Shown: piece by piece, positions 29,634 to 43,100 of the stretch
How positions within the stretch are numbered: the stretch's first letter is position 1
How the letters are laid out: each line of letters begins with the position of its first letter
Translations under genes and position numbers: made by a program
Source: Lottia gigantea
Taxonomy: Eukaryota; Mollusca; Gastropoda; Lottiidae
NCBI RefSeq assembly: GCF_000327385.1
Contig: NW_008709379.1
Location: 976,427 to 1,040,426 of the forward strand
Reading direction: 5' to 3'
DNA length: 64,000 bases
The notes under the pieces: model-generated
The model's input: the letters and a program-made list of their open reading frames with translations, nothing else
The model's database searches: none
What the model was told of the DNA's origin: nothing

Positions 29634-32600
29634 ATGAAGTTATCAGTTAGAATTCGAGGCGACTGGTTCGCAGTACCATGTAAAGGTACCGAGAAAATAT
29701 CGTGGTTTGGTGACGAGTGTTTAAGAAGATTTTACAAAGCTAAAAGTAATGTAGGTCACGCTAAAGAAAGGGTATTTGAGATCCGGAAAGCTAAAGGTGG
29801 AGCTATTTTAGACCGGGATGATTTGATCAAAGATGTACTGGATGATAATGACTTTCTTACTGTTGGTAAGTCTTAATAATCTAGTCTTTATAGGATTCTA
29901 AGGTGATCCCTAAGGTTTCCTATAATAGGTTTTCAGATTTAGAGGTTCCAACTCTAAATATAATCCCGAGGTTTTCGGATGGAACTCTATACTCCCAATG
30001 AGGTTCTTAAATCCTATTGAGGTTCTCAACTGCTTATTAGGATTTTAACAGTGAGGTTCTAAAATTCCAATGAGATTCCAAACTCCTGAGGAGGTTCAAA
30101 ATCCCAATGAGGCACTGAACTCCCATCGAGGTTCTTAAGATGATTCTGATGTTCTGATTGAATCCAACATCTAAAATCTCAAAAAGGACTCTAGAATACC
30201 AATACAATTCACAAATAGGATTCCTATCAACAAGATGAATTGTTTTTCCATCTTAACAAATCTTTTACAAAAACATGTCCATCTACACCTATGCTTGTCA
30301 TATTTCGTGGAATTAAAATTTTATTTCTTTAACTTATAGTTTCCAAAACTCTGCCCTTTTTTACGAATTTTTAAAGGATTTCGACCTACTATCGTCTCTC
30401 TTGGTCGACTCACAACACAGTACATCCCATGAACATAACTGTGGTATAAAGTTTCTAAATTATCACCTGAACAAGAACAGGCAATTCCTTATTAGTTCTA
30501 AGTATGATACTTAGTTCTTCAACTATTTTAATTTTCAGTTTTGGACAGTGATATGTCAAGCCCAGCAACTGGGCCTGCTGAAATAACCTATGTTGATGAA
30601 AAAATGTATCCTTTTTGTGCTCTTAGAGATGGTAATAAACGAGACGCATATGAAGTTGTTGCTTAACGACATGACAGCATTACAATGACACCAACACTTT
30701 TCCTGCTCAACGTTATTCAGGGGTTCTTAAGAAATAACATTTTTTATCCCAAGGGAAATAACCAAAAATAATTTTATACACACGATTATTTCAAAAGTAG
30801 TTTTAAGTGACATTATATATTTTCATATTAATATCCATTGTTGCTGAGTAGGCGCTAGTTAGGAATAGACGAGGTATTGTATCTAGTGTGATGTACGGGT
30901 ATGCATTATCGATAGAAAGTACAAGAAGCGAATACTCGAAAAACACGATTCGTCTCTTTTCTACTTGATCCATAATCCCCACCGTACACACATGTGGACA
31001 CCATACAGCATCTATCCTCACCTCTCATCTGAATTCATGAAAGAAGCAATATCTTTCGAAAAATATTTTTTTCAAATATCCACTCCTTAACATATCTATC
31101 AGAGATCAGGCCGAGTACAAAAAGTCTATTGAGGTAACATCTCATTATCTTCTCTCCTAGAATAGATCGTTGCGATTTGAGTATTGGCATACTTATAGAA
31201 GATAAGGGAAGATTATATAAAATGTCGCCATGCATGTCTATTGGGACAAGGGAAATCTGTCTGATATGGCGGCATGTTTGTCTCGAAGTTTACAAAAGGG
31301 TATCAATGCAAATTAAATTTCAACATGGCAGTCTTTTAAAATGTAATGAATTTGATTTATAACCACTCTCACTAATGCAACCAGAAATAAAAACAAGCCC
31401 TCTAGGAATATGAATATTTATACGAAGAGCTATTTATGAGGCTATTGTTTTGTTTCGTATGCTTGAACATTTATCATTCATAATAATTCATTGGAAAACA
31501 AATTTCGGCTCCATAGTAAATAATAATGACCTTGCGTTTGCCAAGTTGAATGTTTGTTTTGTACGAAAACTTTCCCTGACATCTTCCACTTAAATATTGT
31601 AGTACATATCATTGGATGGTAACAGTCTATCTACAGATGAACTGGTTAGAATTGGTAAAGGGGATTACCTGGTGAAGGTAAGACAGATACAATTCAACCC
31701 ACTGTATAGAAGTTTATACTTTCAATATGGCTCTAAGACCTCAAAGATCCCCCCCCCCCCCACCCTCTCTTTCTCAAAATAAGAAAAAACTATTGCATTT
31801 CAGATGTGATGAAAGTCAATTTTAAATTTCGTATTATCGCATCCTCAAAGATCTAATGGTTTGTGATCCATTTACAATTCTACGGCCCTTGCTCGGCCCC
31901 CGTAAATGATTCAAACGTCACTGAAGCAACCGTATTATATATATTTAAGTTGACAGTGGAAGCGGAAGAGAAGGTGAAGAAATCTAGGTTGTTGGTCAAC
32001 AGTATATTAGATTCCAAGAAAGGTATGGTACACCACATATTATAAATCACTGAATTACTTTAAATTATTGACAATTATAAAGGAATTGCCAAGCGATTAT
32101 TTATGTGAATCGGAGACTCTTATTGCTTTGTTCAGAGGCCTTTAGATATTATTAGCAGCTTTTCTGATAAAGGCGCTTAGTTTTAGTGATTGCAAAATCA
32201 ACAAACTAAAAAATATGAATGGCGCAGTGTAATCAATAAACAAAAAAGTAAAGTAGACCTTTTACAATCTCTTTAAAATGTTTACATTATTAATGACGTT
32301 CGCTAAATTGCATTTTGGAGACATTATGTCCCCTTACATCTCCAGCTTCAACAAAATCTGAATACTCGTTTCAATAGCAGGAATTACCTCTTATTTTCCT
32401 ATCGAGAGACAAACCTAGTTCCTAATTTCAGTGGTATATGGTATAACTACTGGATTTGGAAAGTTTTCTAATGTTACGATTGGTACTGACAAACTCGTGT
32501 AAGTATCTTGTCAAGCTATTTTTTTTTATACCTAACCATGTGGCCCTGGTAAACAGATAAACCATCACTTCTTGTGGTGCAGTGATGTTCTAGGGCATAG

Positions 32601-35600
32601 AAACGTGTAAATTCGGGGTAGGAATAGTAGTTTCCCTTGTAATGCTCCATGTCTGGCCCTACACAGAGCTGTAATCTGAATTTTGGAAATTTGTAGTTGT
32701 TCTGATCTTTTGATCTGTTCTTTAGATCTTTCATGATTTTAGATCTTTCATGATTTTAGATCTTTCATGATGTTAGATCTTTCATGATATTATATCATTT
32801 ATCATATATTTCTATTTTTCAGAGAACTACAAGAAAATTTGATCCGCTCCCATTCTGCAGGTATAGCCATTACTGACTACATCAAGTAGTCTTTGAAGTC
32901 GAGCACTTGCATATCAGCCTTTAGTAGTGTATGAACTCTTCAATTTTCCCTTGTTTTGCTTCGGACCTGTCTGAAAATGGGGTTTAATTCCTACAACTAG
33001 CACATGGTCTTGTAATAATCATTATGCATTGTAGTATCTCTCACATATTGTACATTATCATCTCCACGTCTGTCTGAGACGTGAATTCATCATATTCAAC
33101 ATCACTATCTCAAACTTTCCAGGAGTTGGTTCACCATTATCACCAGAGAGAACCCGGATGTTACTAGCATTACGTATTAATATATTGAGTAAAGGGTATA
33201 GTGGTATAACACTGGAAACTCTCAAACAACTTATTGATGCTTTAAACGGTAGGTACAGTTTAACAAATAGAAAGATCTGAAGATGACTTTGTTTCATTTT
33301 ACTCAGGTATGAACAAATTCTTTGATTTGGCTTCAAAAATATTGGCATCCTTTCAGATAATCAGAAATCCGATAGAATAGCATAATGCTGATATCTGTGC
33401 CCCTTTTTCATTTCTTCGGTTCTGGGGCCACCGTATTTGAACCCGAAGGAAAAGTAAAGTTTCTTTCATGGTGTGTATATATGATAAATGTACCAACATA
33501 TACGAGTTATGGACACACCCTGTCGCGCCAAAGATACCCACCACATTCAAAGAGGAGCATATGCCCAATAAAGTTTGGGAGATAAGGCTAATAGATTATA
33601 GAATGACATAAGAGACAATCTTCATTCATGTTGTTATTATACAATATTAGTCATGTGAACCGGGGGGAAGATAAAATGAAGGATGTATCTTTCAATTTTG
33701 AATAGCCTTGGTTTGCTCTCTATTTATTGTATTGTATCTTTTGTAAATTTAGCTAACTGCCTACCATGGGTTCCAGAAAAAGGAACAGTCGGAGCTAGTG
33801 GTGACCTTGCTCCCTTGTCCCATTTAGCTCTCGGCATGTTGGGAGAGGGTAAAATGTGGTCTCCTAAAAGTGGATGGGCGGATGCGAAATACGTAAGTAT
33901 CTAATTCATCATATTCATGTTCATTTATTCGATATTTATTTCATTTTTAAGACCCAATTTCTTACAATGTTTCCCTTTCTTATATATCTTTTACATTGGT
34001 ATATGTATTTTAAATGATGCACACAAAATCGGTCTTTTGTTTTACGACAGGTATTAGAAGCTAACAATTTAGAACCAATCAAATTAAAACCAAAAGAGGT
34101 AAGATGTTTCAAAATTGTTTATAAAACTAAATATTGGTCGTTTTCATACAGCAGAGGCTTACTGTGGTCTAGTATCTTGCAGAAATACAAAATTCTTTTA
34201 GTTGTCCTGAATGCCGGATCGAAAATATATTTCTAGAGTAGTCTTAAATTTTGGTTGCTGGCCTATTGTCAATTAGATACAATTATTTGGTAATATTTCT
34301 GTGACACTGATACCGATGTATGACAAGGGTTATTTCTGGTTGTGTGATATAAACGTGGTCAGCGGCACCTGTTTGATTCAAATTGAAATTTGAACTACAT
34401 ATTTCAGGGTTTAGCTTTGATTAATGGAACTCAGATGATAGCCTCATTGGGAGCTGAAGGTAAAATTATCATATTTTGGTAGATAAATACTGGAGCTGGC
34501 TTCATTCCTGTACAGTACTTCACAGTAGTTAAGCCATAACGAACTGCGTTAAATACCCACCTTTCTTGTATCACGTAAGTGTGTAAATGCAGCGATTTGA
34601 TTGGATCGCACACTAGTTATTATGTATTATTGAATATTGTGATAGTGATACTATCAGGTTATCATTAACGAAGAAATATCTGTTTGTTTCAGCTGTAGAA
34701 AGAGCCGATGCTATCTCAAGACAAGCTGATGTAATAGCTGCTTTAACATTGGATGTTTTAAAAGGAACGACTAGAGCCTTTGATAGTGGTGAGTCAGATT
34801 TCTTTATCGTTGTATCATTTTCTAAATATCCATATATTGTTAAAGATTTCACAGCCGTCCAATGCTTCAGCGGTCCACCACGAAAATTCCACGAGCGCTT
34901 TCCAATGTATAACAGTATTTAATAGAAACCATTCAAAGCAAACAGTCACGCCATGTCAGAAACAAAGATTCATTCAATTTATATCCGAGGTAGTTGCTGA
35001 ATGATTCAGATTCTAATATCACTGGAAACCCGTTTTATTCAAAACGCCAGAAAGTCGAGTTTCTTCCCCTTTGTTATAGTTGCAAAGTTCTCAAACTGGC
35101 CGTGTTTACATAACGAGGAAGCCTTTATTTTTATCGTCTAGATATTCACCGTGTTCGTCCACATAAAGGCCAGATAAAGGTTGCCCGTAATTTACGATCT
35201 CTTCTTCATTCTGAAACTCATCCTTCAGAAATTGCTGGTAAGTGACGCTAGTCATTAATTCTCTGGGTATAAATTATGGTCTCAAAGAAACTTTTTCGTT
35301 ACAAAAATATTCGGATCCTTGATGACGACCCTTATTTTGCAATTCACCTATATAGACAAGTGATGTGGAGTTGAAATACCCAGCTAAAGAGTAACACCTG
35401 GTGTTATGGAGGGGTGAGAATAACCTGCCTTGCGAACGACACCCGCAAAAATTTTGCCAATGGAACTCAAATCCAGTTAATCTTTTAATCTTAAGAGCAT
35501 AAAGCTAATAGGTTGAAAAGTGACCTCGTGGATGAAAAAAATCTTTATGAAAAGATTTTTTCGGAATTGTTATTTTACATTTATTTGTAGAAAGTCACAG

Positions 35601-38600
35601 ATTTTGTCAGAGAGTTCAAGATGCTTACACTCTTAGATGTACACCACAGGTGCGTGTAAATGTTTCTCATTTACGCAAAACGCTACCTTCGTCCATTATA
35701 GGATAGGATCTGCAAATAAAGTTGCTGATCTTGGCAAAATGGCGAAAATGGAGAGTTTGGCTAATAAGAATCCGTACAAGAAAAACAATTCCGTTAACCA
35801 AAATTTCAGTCAATAGCAAAACAAAATCGGGAGCAATAAATGTATATCAGTGGACTTCTGAAACCAGCAGTTATTTCGAAAAGACTAAGTATTGTCTGCT
35901 TCGCACGTGAAAAAATCATGAGATAAAACAGCACAAGTGACAATGACATTTTACAGCTAACGTGTCCAATAAACGATAAAAAGATAGGAAATGAAATGAA
36001 ATGAATGGAGTTTTACGTCCTACTTTTCTGTACCTTGTGGGCTAATGAAGGCGGAATAAAAAGATAGGGTGACTCGGTTTGTCTGTAAAGAGTGAAGAGT
36101 CCTCATAGAATATATACAAATTATATTTTATTCTAGGTACATGGTATTGTTAACGATACCGTTGATTTTGTACGTGGACTTTTAACCACCGAATTGAATA
36201 GTGCTACAGATAACCCGGTATCCTTTCATAGTGTTTCTCTCGAGATTCGTTTCCTTAAGGAGAGAACGCGATAATCATTTGTTATTTGTTGTTCAATTTG
36301 TAATCGGCAAGCAAAAACCTTACATATTGTATGCAGTCTTATTCTTAACAATCTTTACTGCTGTTTTCTGTCTACCTGTCTGTTTTACACAGTAGCTGGG
36401 TAGAGGCTATAGAATAGTATGCATCATGTCTCTCCCTTTCCGCATGCTACCGCTATGGAATAAGGGTAGTATAAAAATCAAAGATTTTTACAAGGTGTAT
36501 TTGTCCTTAACAAGTTATAACGATGGTGTTTGCTGAAACTAATGAAGTAGTATCTGGTGGTAATTTTCATGGTGAATACCCAGCAAAGGTCGAGTATTAA
36601 CATCTGAAAATTGCTCTCTAACCAATACTAAGAGGCAGAATATTCTGATCCAAAGATCCAAAGCATTGTTCATCGAGGAGTGACAGATTTTATCATATTT
36701 GAATTCCAATTACATTCTCGTGTATTGGTATAGTATAATGTACTATTGCATATCATTGGATTATAATTCTGATTCTGTGGTTCAGATCTGACTATTCGAT
36801 TATTTATATTACAGGCATTAGATTATCTGGCAATTGGTATACATGAACTAGCCAATATGAGTGAAAGACGAATAGAACGACTCGTCAATCCAGGTTTGAA
36901 TGCTTTAGGGATTTCATACGCGTTCTATCGATATTCTAAAAAAGTGACAAATTTATTACATTACTTTGGTACCGAGCATTTCCGAAATTGTTGAACTTTG
37001 TTACATTGGTCAAAATGGCAGTCTACAAAACTGTCTGTGGATCCACTTTCAGTAGAAAACAGGATTATCTTGCAGTTCTTGTTACTTCTCAAAATCCTTT
37101 CAGAAGAAACCTCGTACCCTTTACATGCTCATTTATTTTTTCAGCATTGAGTGAGTTACCGGCCTTCCTGACACCAGAAGGTGGTTTGAATTCTGGGTTT
37201 ATGATAGCCCATTGTACAGCTGCAGCTTTAGGTTGGTACAATTATCTTCAGAACAAAATTAAAATCGTGGTGGATATTAAAAAAGAAATGGTTATAATAA
37301 AATCATTCTCATTGATAAACCAAGATCAAAAGCCTTTCTGTTACACAAGCGCCATGCCATGTGTGACCAGCTTCTCCATAATGTTGCTGTAGATTTTCTT
37401 CTTTCGATTTCCAGTATCTGAGAATAAAGTTCTCTGTCATCCAGCCTCTGTTGACTCCCTAACAACTAGTGCTGGAACTGAAGATCATGTGTCAATGGGA
37501 GGATTTGCTGCTAGAAAAGCTCTGAGAGTTGTTGAACACGTTGAACAAGGTAAGGCAGAAAAATCATATTATTTTTCCTTAGCGGTTTCAAGTTTTGAGC
37601 AATTCCTAATAATAATATCCCAATATGCTAATCCGATCCTTTCAGTTGACAAAGTTGAAGGTAAGTACAGAATTTGTGGAGATTCTAGATTTCAAATAAA
37701 CGGAAAGATCTTGTTTTCGTGTGGCAGCAGAATTGTAAGGATATTGTTTGGACATTAAGCTAGTAAACCTATTAAGTTCTCTTGATGTGCTGACTAGGTT
37801 TTGGCAACTTATTGAAAATATAATTGCGCATTTAGTTTATTCAAGTATTTTGGAGTAAGAATGTATTAATATGTAATTATGTTCGAATCGGTTTTGAATT
37901 GTCCAAATTTAGCTTCACACCTTTTTATTACAGTGTTAGCTATAGAATTATTAGCTGCTTGTCAAGCGATTGAATTTCTCCGACCATTAAAAACAACGAT
38001 TCCATTGGAAGAAGTAATAAGACAAGTCAGGACAGTGGTGGGGTAAGTTTCATTTTCGTTTTCTATACAGATGGCTTAAACATAATTATCTTTATGATTG
38101 GGTTTAAAACATTTTCTAATATTTTTGAAGATTTACTGTAGAACTGAAAACTATTATATGCCCTTTAATTTGGGGTAAAACAGGGTTACTTCTGTGTTCG
38201 TTTTGCTTGCGTTAAATATCTTACATGCATTGTATTTCAGACCATGGAAGAAAGACAGATTTATGTCCCCTGATATAGACGCTGTTACTAAACTTCTTCA
38301 AGAGGAGAAGGTAAATGTATCTAATGCATCCATTATACTTTAGGCTACGTTGTCTCTGTTTGTTTTAACATTTTCCGCTGTAACAATTTGTTTGCATTTT
38401 CAGTCAGTAAAATTAATGAAATGATACAAAAATGACAAGATGTATCCAGTTTTTTATAAACCTGTATCTTTTCCACATCGTCTTCGTTTTCCCAGTAGGG
38501 AGAGAAAAGTAGGACGTAAAACTCCATTCTTTTCTTTTCAGATCTATAAAACAGTGAAGCCTTTGATGGATAATTACCATTCGTGCCAGTCGCTAGAAAC

Positions 38601-38682
38601 CAAAGTTTTCTCTCCTACTTCTTCATTTGTTGTTCCTACTAATGGTCCAGTTCATAAAAGGCGGAAAATGTCCAAACATTAG
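29634..38682 (+). CDS. HAL: Histidine ammonia-lyase (histidase)
   Basis: Cytosolic enzyme converting L-histidine to trans-urocanate and ammonia, the first step of histidine breakdown. Exons: 29634-29865, 30539-30605/6, 31603-31677, 31950-32022, 32432-32498, 32823-32860, 33123-33248, 33753-33892, 34051-34098, 34408-34459, 34693-34788, 35142-35237, 35591-35649, 36137-36217, 36523-36588, 36815-36893, 37145-37231, 37415-37549, 37934-38042, 38241-38310, 38542-38682. About 645 residues, close to the 657 of human HAL. The MIO-forming Ala-Ser-Gly lies at about 241-243 ([18 protein letters not shown]). The catalytic Tyr is in [11 protein letters not shown] (about Tyr152). [34 protein letters not shown] and TEDHVSMGG are all intact. 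The start [11 protein letters not shown] aligns with the vertebrate N-terminus. Introns 2 and 14 have U12-type donors and need unusual 3' borders to keep frame. Confidence 0.96.
29885..30205 (+). repeat. Degenerate gaggttct repeat in HAL intron 1
   Basis: About a dozen loose copies of a 20-25 bp unit built on ctcccaatgaggttcttaaa. It lies between the HAL exon 1 donor and exon 2. Too diverged to give an exact period. Confidence 0.55.
30606..31602 (+). other. HAL intron 2, U12-type donor
   Basis: The donor reads GTATCCTTTTT, a match to the U12 5' splice consensus (GTATCCTTT). Near the 3' end, ccacttaaat could be the branch site, about 10 nt before the border. Exon 3 must open at TAC (31603, YISLDG) to match the family. 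With the exon ending AT|GTATCC the frame closes only if the codon ATG is completed by a G at the 3' border (intron ending in TA), or if the six-A run at 30599-30604 is a base short. Confidence 0.5.
32081..32272. mobile_element. TTAA MITE family II, degenerate, in HAL intron 4
   Basis: Begins aggaattgcc and ends ttacaatctct followed by TTAA. The ends match 12870-13181 and the inner segment is diverged or deleted. It lies between HAL exons 31950-32022 and 32432-32498. Confidence 0.5.
32724..32800 (+). repeat. 18-bp tandem repeat in HAL intron 5
   Basis: About four copies of agatctttcatgatttt just upstream of exon 32823-32860. Confidence 0.85.
35989..36052 (-). mobile_element. SINE 3' end fragment in HAL intron 13
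   Basis: Antisense tail: gaaatgaaatgaatggagtt, ttacgtcctacttttctg, gggctaatgaaggcgg. It corresponds to the last 60 bp of the SINE. Confidence 0.75.
36218..36522 (+). other. HAL intron 14, U12-type with non-AG 3' border
   Basis: Donor GTATCCTTTC directly after the Asn-Pro codons of SATDNP. The sequence tgtccttaac is a near-perfect U12 branch site about 12 nt before the exon. The next exon must open at ATG (36523, [10 protein letters not shown]). The only frame-keeping junctions are CCG|GTATCC...AACG|ATG (GT-CG) or the equivalent CC|GGTATCC...AAC|GATG (ending AC). The nearby AG (after aaca) puts a stop in frame or shifts it. Confidence 0.7.
38466..38541 (+). mobile_element. SINE 3' end forming the last HAL acceptor
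   Basis: Matches the SINE tail (cgtcttcgttttcccagtag, gaaaagtaggacgtaaaact, ccattcttttctttt) and runs without a gap into the CAG acceptor of the final HAL exon at 38542. The pyrimidine tract of that acceptor is therefore SINE-derived. Confidence 0.75.
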
Positions 38683-38894
38683 GCCCCACGCCCCCGTGAA
38701 CCGGGAATTTAAAAAATTCCACCGACCACATTTTTGGAGTATGGTTTATTGTGCTTTTAATTTGGTGATGGTTCATTTAGTTTTCCTAGTATATATTTTG
38801 GAGAAATGTGGATAGATGTCAATGAACACTTATAGAAAAAAATCTTCCATTGGTTATGGTATTATAGTATTTCAATTCAAAATTTTATGAAGAA

Positions 38895-38900
38895 AATAAA
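38895..38900 (+). promoter_or_regulatory. HAL polyadenylation signal AATAAA
   Basis: AATAAA lies 213 nt after the HAL stop, followed by a T-rich stretch (ttttattgtt). It is the first perfect signal downstream. Confidence 0.6.
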
Positions 38901-40180
38901 TACTTTTAATGGTGTGTTTTATTGTTACACCTTGTATTATTGATGTGAAATGAGAATACTAACAATTAGTAATTACAGAACGACATGGAATTTCCGGAGC
39001 TGTTATCTTGGATAGCGGGTTTTGTTTTGCGATTCGGGTGTCTTTTCATAGTCACAGATGGGTAGAAACTGTAAGAGTTAAAAAAAGAGTCCAGAACAAG
39101 AGGGAAAGCAAGAATAAAGACGAAGTTTAATAATAAACATGAACTATAATACAACAAAAGCAAATGAATTAAGTTCTTTTTTTAAACTTACTTTAATACC
39201 TCTTATTAATCACCAAAGGAATTTTATTTTTGAACTTTTGAAATGAGCTTTTGTTTATCAGTGGACTTAACGTGGTGTCAAATATACATAAAACTGAGGA
39301 ATTATCTTTTTAACTATTAGCAATTATTTGGAACGCTTTTTATCTAGCGGTTTTCAGTTATTACTCAGTTTAATGGATATATCGCCTTATATGTAGAATT
39401 CTATTCCTTAGTCGTGGCATCTGGTAAGTTCACTGATGAATGTAACCTTTATTGTATTCATTCCATGGATCATTTATCACGCAATAATTAAAGCAAGCTG
39501 ACTTTATCATTAAGACGGTACACGAATTAGAGTGTTGCACTAGAATAGACGAGACATTAAACAAAAATGAAATTGTCTCTCTTCAGATTGTTCTTAGAGT
39601 CTCATTCACAGACGGCCGCTAGTACCATTAGTTATTACTCTCTCAATATTCGATAGTTTCAAGAACATCAATAGATCGACCACTATTACCCAACACACAT
39701 GGATACTGTATATACATTTCAATTCATCCACGAGTACAAGCACAAACTTGAAAGAAACCTTGCTGAATAAATCTGAAGAAATCTAGCGCGTTCAAGGTCA
39801 CCCTTAAAAACTAAGGGAGAACAGAACTTAACGAGTGTCCTTTGGAGTCCACAACCTCGGCGATTAAGCTCTAAAACGATATCTAATACAAAAGACATTG
39901 ATTCTTAATGTAATCGATTAAACCAAAAAATGAGGATGAAATAAAATGTTGACGATACAATGAAATAACATGTCCACAAATTAAAGATTTGAAGGGATTT
40001 TAAAGAGATTTTCTGGCTTTTTATATGTTTTAGGGCCATTTATAGCATCCATTTGCACCATTACAATTTTCCATCAGATGTCTGAAATGGTGCAAATTGA
40101 TGTTATCATTGTCCCAACTACAATTAAAAAGTCCAAAATAACTTAATAATCCATTTTATGTTGTTATGATTGATATAAAA
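38901..40180. other. Convergent intergenic stretch between HAL and the small membrane-protein gene
   Basis: No exon was found. It holds a decayed family II TTAA MITE at about 39992-40120 (ccatttgcaccatt and aatggtgcaaattgatg arms) and a 25-bp echo of family III at 39419-39440 (ggtaagttcactgatgaat). A minus-strand AATAAA at 39448-39453 could end the gene to its right, but it is about 730 nt from that stop. Confidence 0.5.
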
Positions 40181-43100
40181 CTAAATGATATTTTCAATAT
40201 CGACTCGTTCTGTATCTGTATCCTGAAAAGAAAGAAAATAAAGTTTAAGATAGAGACGTTTTTCACAAGTTTTGTCGAAGAGTTCTTGTCCAGCTCCATG
40301 AAAAGACAGTAAAAAATTTCGTTTGTTACATTGTGTACGAAGGTGAGATCTGAGAACCTCGAATCTTATCTAAATTAGCTCTAACAGTCATAGCGATCAC
40401 CAGTTGGATAAGATTGTGAATAAGAATAACGGCCATAAGTTTCGAAAGCAACTCTCATGCAACTGAGTTGGGGGTCGCGTTTGAACGCATGCCCGCGTAT
40501 TCTAGAAACGATCTTAGTGCTGGAATGTCCTAGAAGCAGTGTTAGAAGTTGAGACTGTGGGACATCTTAGCGCTAAGATCGTTTCGAGAATACGCGACCT
40601 GGTAATGTCAATGGTGCACGGGTATATTTAAAAGTAACACAATATCACAATTTGACAAAATAAGATGTATCACCATATACAAAGTGACGTTCTTACATCT
40701 ACAATGATTAAAGTGGTGCACAGGAACGCAGCAGGACCAGCCCAAATTGCAAGAGCCACAATGTAAACAGCCGTCTTGGTATCTAAGGATTGAGTATATT
40801 ATTAGGCCTACCTGCATTTCGGCCTGGTAGTTGCCAGGGGTGATAATAAGAACCATAACCAGGAATATTACGATTATAACCTGAAAGAACAAAATAAGAA
40901 TCGGATATTCAATAACAAAATATAGTGATCAATAAATCAATTGTAGAGCGATATAGAAATATCAAAACAGAAACATGTTGTTATACATAATTTCACGCAG
41001 TGTAATCTTCAGACAATTGATCAATTTCAAGTATTACTTGCTTCAGGTTCTGTTAAGATTTCTAGAAATTGGGTAAACAATTTGACTGAATTGAAGATCT
41101 AAATTTCCTGTCCTGGGGGTGACCCCACTGGTCAACCATGATGTCACGAAATTGTCACGCGATTATAGTTTATGTTTCCATTATGCATTATCCTTTGCAT
41201 ATAGTATTCTCCGCTATTAAAGATGGGTTCCCTTTTTTCATTTATGAAAATGAAAATGCTAATACTTATATGAATAGAAAGTAGAGGTGTTCTAATGACT
41301 TGAAAAATACAAGTTTGTCTCACATATCCATAATTACTTCATAATTAACTAAATTAGAAGAGAATTACTAGCAAAATGCCAATGAGTGACCGATCATGAA
41401 AGGTCAAAAAATCTTTTGTTTATCCAGACTGTATATACATGGATATTTATAATTGGTTAAACTTCTTAATTATATACAATAAGAACATAATGATATGATT
41501 AAGATTATATGATAATTTTATTACAAACACCAATTAATCAAATGCTTAATTTGACACTGAAGAATAAAGGAAACCGATCTTTAAATAGGTATCATTACTT
41601 TTCAACTCAAAAATTATTATTGCAAGTCCACATAGTCCATGTTTATTGGACACCTGCGATAGGAAGCCTAATCATTCTCCGATTGGGTTTTTCAACTCAA
41701 CGCCTCTCAACTCCAGTCCATATAACTAAATTGTATTTTCTGTTTCCTGTATGCTGGCCCTGATTAGATTGTTTCTCTGTCATGAGTAGAATAAATAAAT
41801 TATTTCTGTTTGCGAAAGGTAATTAGCCTGGTCGCTGTAATGGAACTGATGTCAAGTTATACATATTTAACAAGGGAAATGGTTCTAAGGGGTAATATCC
41901 ATATAGTTAACAGCCAATTTACAGGTTTTTACATTCAGAGCAAATACCAGGCAGCGAGGTATCCATTTAAAAACCATAACCATAGAGTTTATATTTGTTT
42001 TGTCAAATGCTGTACCAGCAAATGGCAGTTTGAAATACATTAAACTATATCTCTTGTAAGAAATAATTGTCTTAGATCGGGAAAATAGCACGTTCTCAGA
42101 CAAGTTTTTAACACCTTAAAGGTAAACTGGTGGTATGCTGATGGGGGGTTTAATTTTGTGTCCTTAAGAAAACGAATAATAAGAATAAATGGTTCAAAAG
42201 AGTCAAGTTAAATGACATTGGCAATAGTATCATCATTCCCTGCTGATATTTGTTTAAAATTACAGGTACCATAAGTATTTTCACTAAAAATAATACTAAA
42301 CCGCTAGAACCCAGCTTATGAAAAGAGCACTTATTGTGATATATAGAAGTTGTTTAAAGAAATAAAAAAAAACTGAATATCACAAATAAAAATAATCTTG
42401 CCGTTGTAGTTATTATGCAATCTGTACAAAATGTCCTGCTCTGATCTGGTCGTATACTAGTTACGTCCTAACAATGACCAAATTGCCAACAAATTAAAAT
42501 ATAAAAAGTTAAATTCTCTAACCTCGACTTCTATGAATTCTTCTCTTTAATAGCCAAGGGAGGTAATCTACAAATAGATCAATTACAATCAGAACACAAC
42601 AAATTAATTTCTCAGCGTATCTACATAAACCAGTATCGTACTCTGTATTATATATATTGCTATGAAATACAATTCATGACTTTTGATGAAGTTGATATGA
42701 GGATAAATCAAGAGGGAAGTCTGATATTTACCCAGGCGGCTTGATAAACCTCATGTCAACTGATATCAAAAGACTTCTCAAAAGCATTGTGTTATGAAAT
42801 AACACCATTTCTCCCGGCAATTTTCCCCTTATCCATTTTTCATTCATAGTACTAATTGCGCAACAATTGCGTGAAATTTCAATATGCTGCGATTTACATT
42901 TTTTGTTGACTGTCGGCCGAAAACCGAAGAGAGTAAGCAAAACCAGCTTTGATTGATAAATGGTTAAATTTTCATCCAATCAAGCCGTAAATATGGTTAA
43001 GGCTTAGTAGCATTTCCCTATATTATTCGATTAACCTTATATGGTATTTGTCTATATATAACAGAGTCTCAAGAAATGACGAGTCGTCATTTTAACATTC

